Source of the DNA: AC-32 sp963717475
GTDB taxonomy: Bacteria; Actinomycetota; Thermoleophilia; Gaiellales; Gaiellaceae
Length of the DNA stretch: 64,000 nt
Reading direction: 5' to 3'
NCBI GenBank assembly: GCA_963717475.1
Contig: OY970337.1
Coordinates: forward strand, 2,418,001-2,482,000
Part shown: positions 63,671-64,000 of the stretch, piece after piece
How positions within the stretch are numbered: position 1 is the first letter of the stretch
Layout of the letters: each line of letters begins with the position of its first letter
The notes under the pieces: generated by a model
The model's database searches: none
What the model was told of the DNA's origin: nothing
What the model saw: only the letters and a program-made list of their open reading frames with translations
Made by a program: the position numbers and the translations under genes

Positions 63671-64000
63671 TGGCGCGGCGCAAGTCAGCCCGGCAGCAGC
63701 AGCTCGAGCGCGCCGCGCTCTACCCGCTCGACTGGCTGGAGGAGCGCTCCGGCCTCATCGGCGGAGTGCGCTACTTCCTCTTCCGCAAGGTCCCGGGCGA
63801 CACCAGCTGGTGGCACACGCTCGGCTCGGCGACGCTGACCGCGTTCCTCGTCCAGCTCGCGACCGGCGTGATCCTGGCGATGTACTACAAGCCGAGCCCG
63901 GAGCAGGCGCACGAGTCGGTGCAGCACATCACCGACGACGTCTGGGGCGGCTGGCTCGTCCGCGGCATGCACCGCTGGGGTGCGAGCGTCTTCATCATCC
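63670..64000 (+). CDS. qcrB: Cytochrome bc complex cytochrome b subunit, N-terminus only
   Basis: 110 residues before the window ends: LDWLEERSGLIGGVRYFLFRKVPGDTSWWHTLGSATLTAFLVQLATGVILAMYYKPSPEQAHESVQHI. The latter part GGWLVRGMHRWGASVFII contains the heme-b His of helix B, and the earlier ATGVILAMYY is the classic helix A. ATG at 63670, overlapping qcrA. With qcrA it forms a quinol-cytochrome c oxidoreductase; further genes lie beyond the right edge. Confidence 0.93.
   Translation, partial: MARRKSARQQQLERAALYPLDWLEERSGLIGGVRYFLFRKVPGDTSWWHTLGSATLTAFLVQLATGVILAMYYKPSPEQAHESVQHITDDVWGGWLVRGMHRWGASVFII

Overview
This is a 64 kb chromosomal window of very GC-rich DNA, roughly 70% by eye. It has tightly packed genes, many GTG or TTG starts, and many 4-base start/stop overlaps of the type ATGA or GTGA. 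Gene content fits a free-living soil actinobacterium, possibly of the Thermoleophilia/Gaiellales type: a SigG-like ECF factor, phenylacetyl-CoA epoxidase genes, an AI-2E transporter, DUF58/MoxR/DUF4129 genes, and an actinobacterial-type Rieske/cytochrome b pair. The lineage is inference; no rRNA, tRNA, CRISPR array, insertion sequence or phage was seen.

Layout. 0-3.2 kb: end of a lipoprotein gene, a thiolase, a DUF885-like metalloprotease and a cupin. 3.4-10.4 kb: small dimeric-barrel and metallo-lactamase-fold proteins, an ECF sigma factor divergent from an MFS transporter with a striking operator between them, an aldehyde dehydrogenase, a second MFS transporter and a YdcZ-like protein. 10.4-18 kb: a secreted M36 metalloprotease, two coupled crotonases, an HtrA-like protease and a secreted protein of unknown function. 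18-22.5 kb: a PaaG-like crotonase, DUF4389, SRPBCC-ArsR-VOC, and a NarL-type two-component system ending at a strong hairpin. 23-27.3 kb: the phenylacetate block, paaA-paaB-paaC-GNAT-paaD on the minus strand. It diverges from a dehydrogenase and a TetR regulator, with a textbook PaaR box between them. 27.3-33.5 kb: acetyltransferase, YcaQ-like glycosylase, ArsR-SRPBCC with a well-defined operator, and a secreted Asp-box protein. 33.5-38.6 kb: lipid kinase and the DUF4129-MoxR-DUF58 operon. 38.6-43.6 kb: 2-oxoacid dehydrogenase E1 alpha, E1 beta and E2, interrupted by DUF4232, GNAT and HIRAN genes. 43.6-49.7 kb: phosphodiesterase, Pcm, acylphosphatase, GtrA and two polyprenol-dependent glycosyltransferases. 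49.7-56 kb: YmdB-like phosphodiesterase, M23-like protein, AI-2E transporter, ABC exporter and hemB. 56-61.2 kb: two tandem adenylate cyclase-ATPase regulators. 61.2-64 kb: a UbiD decarboxylase and the start of a qcrAB respiratory operon, cut by the window end.

Metabolic theme: aromatic and acyl-CoA catabolism. The epoxidase (paaABCD), the PaaG-like and other crotonases, the 3-oxoadipyl-type thiolase and the aldehyde dehydrogenase would together take phenylacetyl-CoA towards acetyl-CoA and succinyl-CoA. The 2-oxoacid dehydrogenase and the bc-type complex lie downstream in energy metabolism.

Quality warning. At least ten conserved genes are split by single-base frame changes. Nearly all behave as one extra base, often in a short C or G run, and two small zones (13.8-14.1 kb and 56.2-58.7 kb) are shattered. 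This looks more like insertion-type sequencing or assembly error, or local decay, than biology. I therefore annotate these genes as interrupted rather than as real pseudogenes unless stated.
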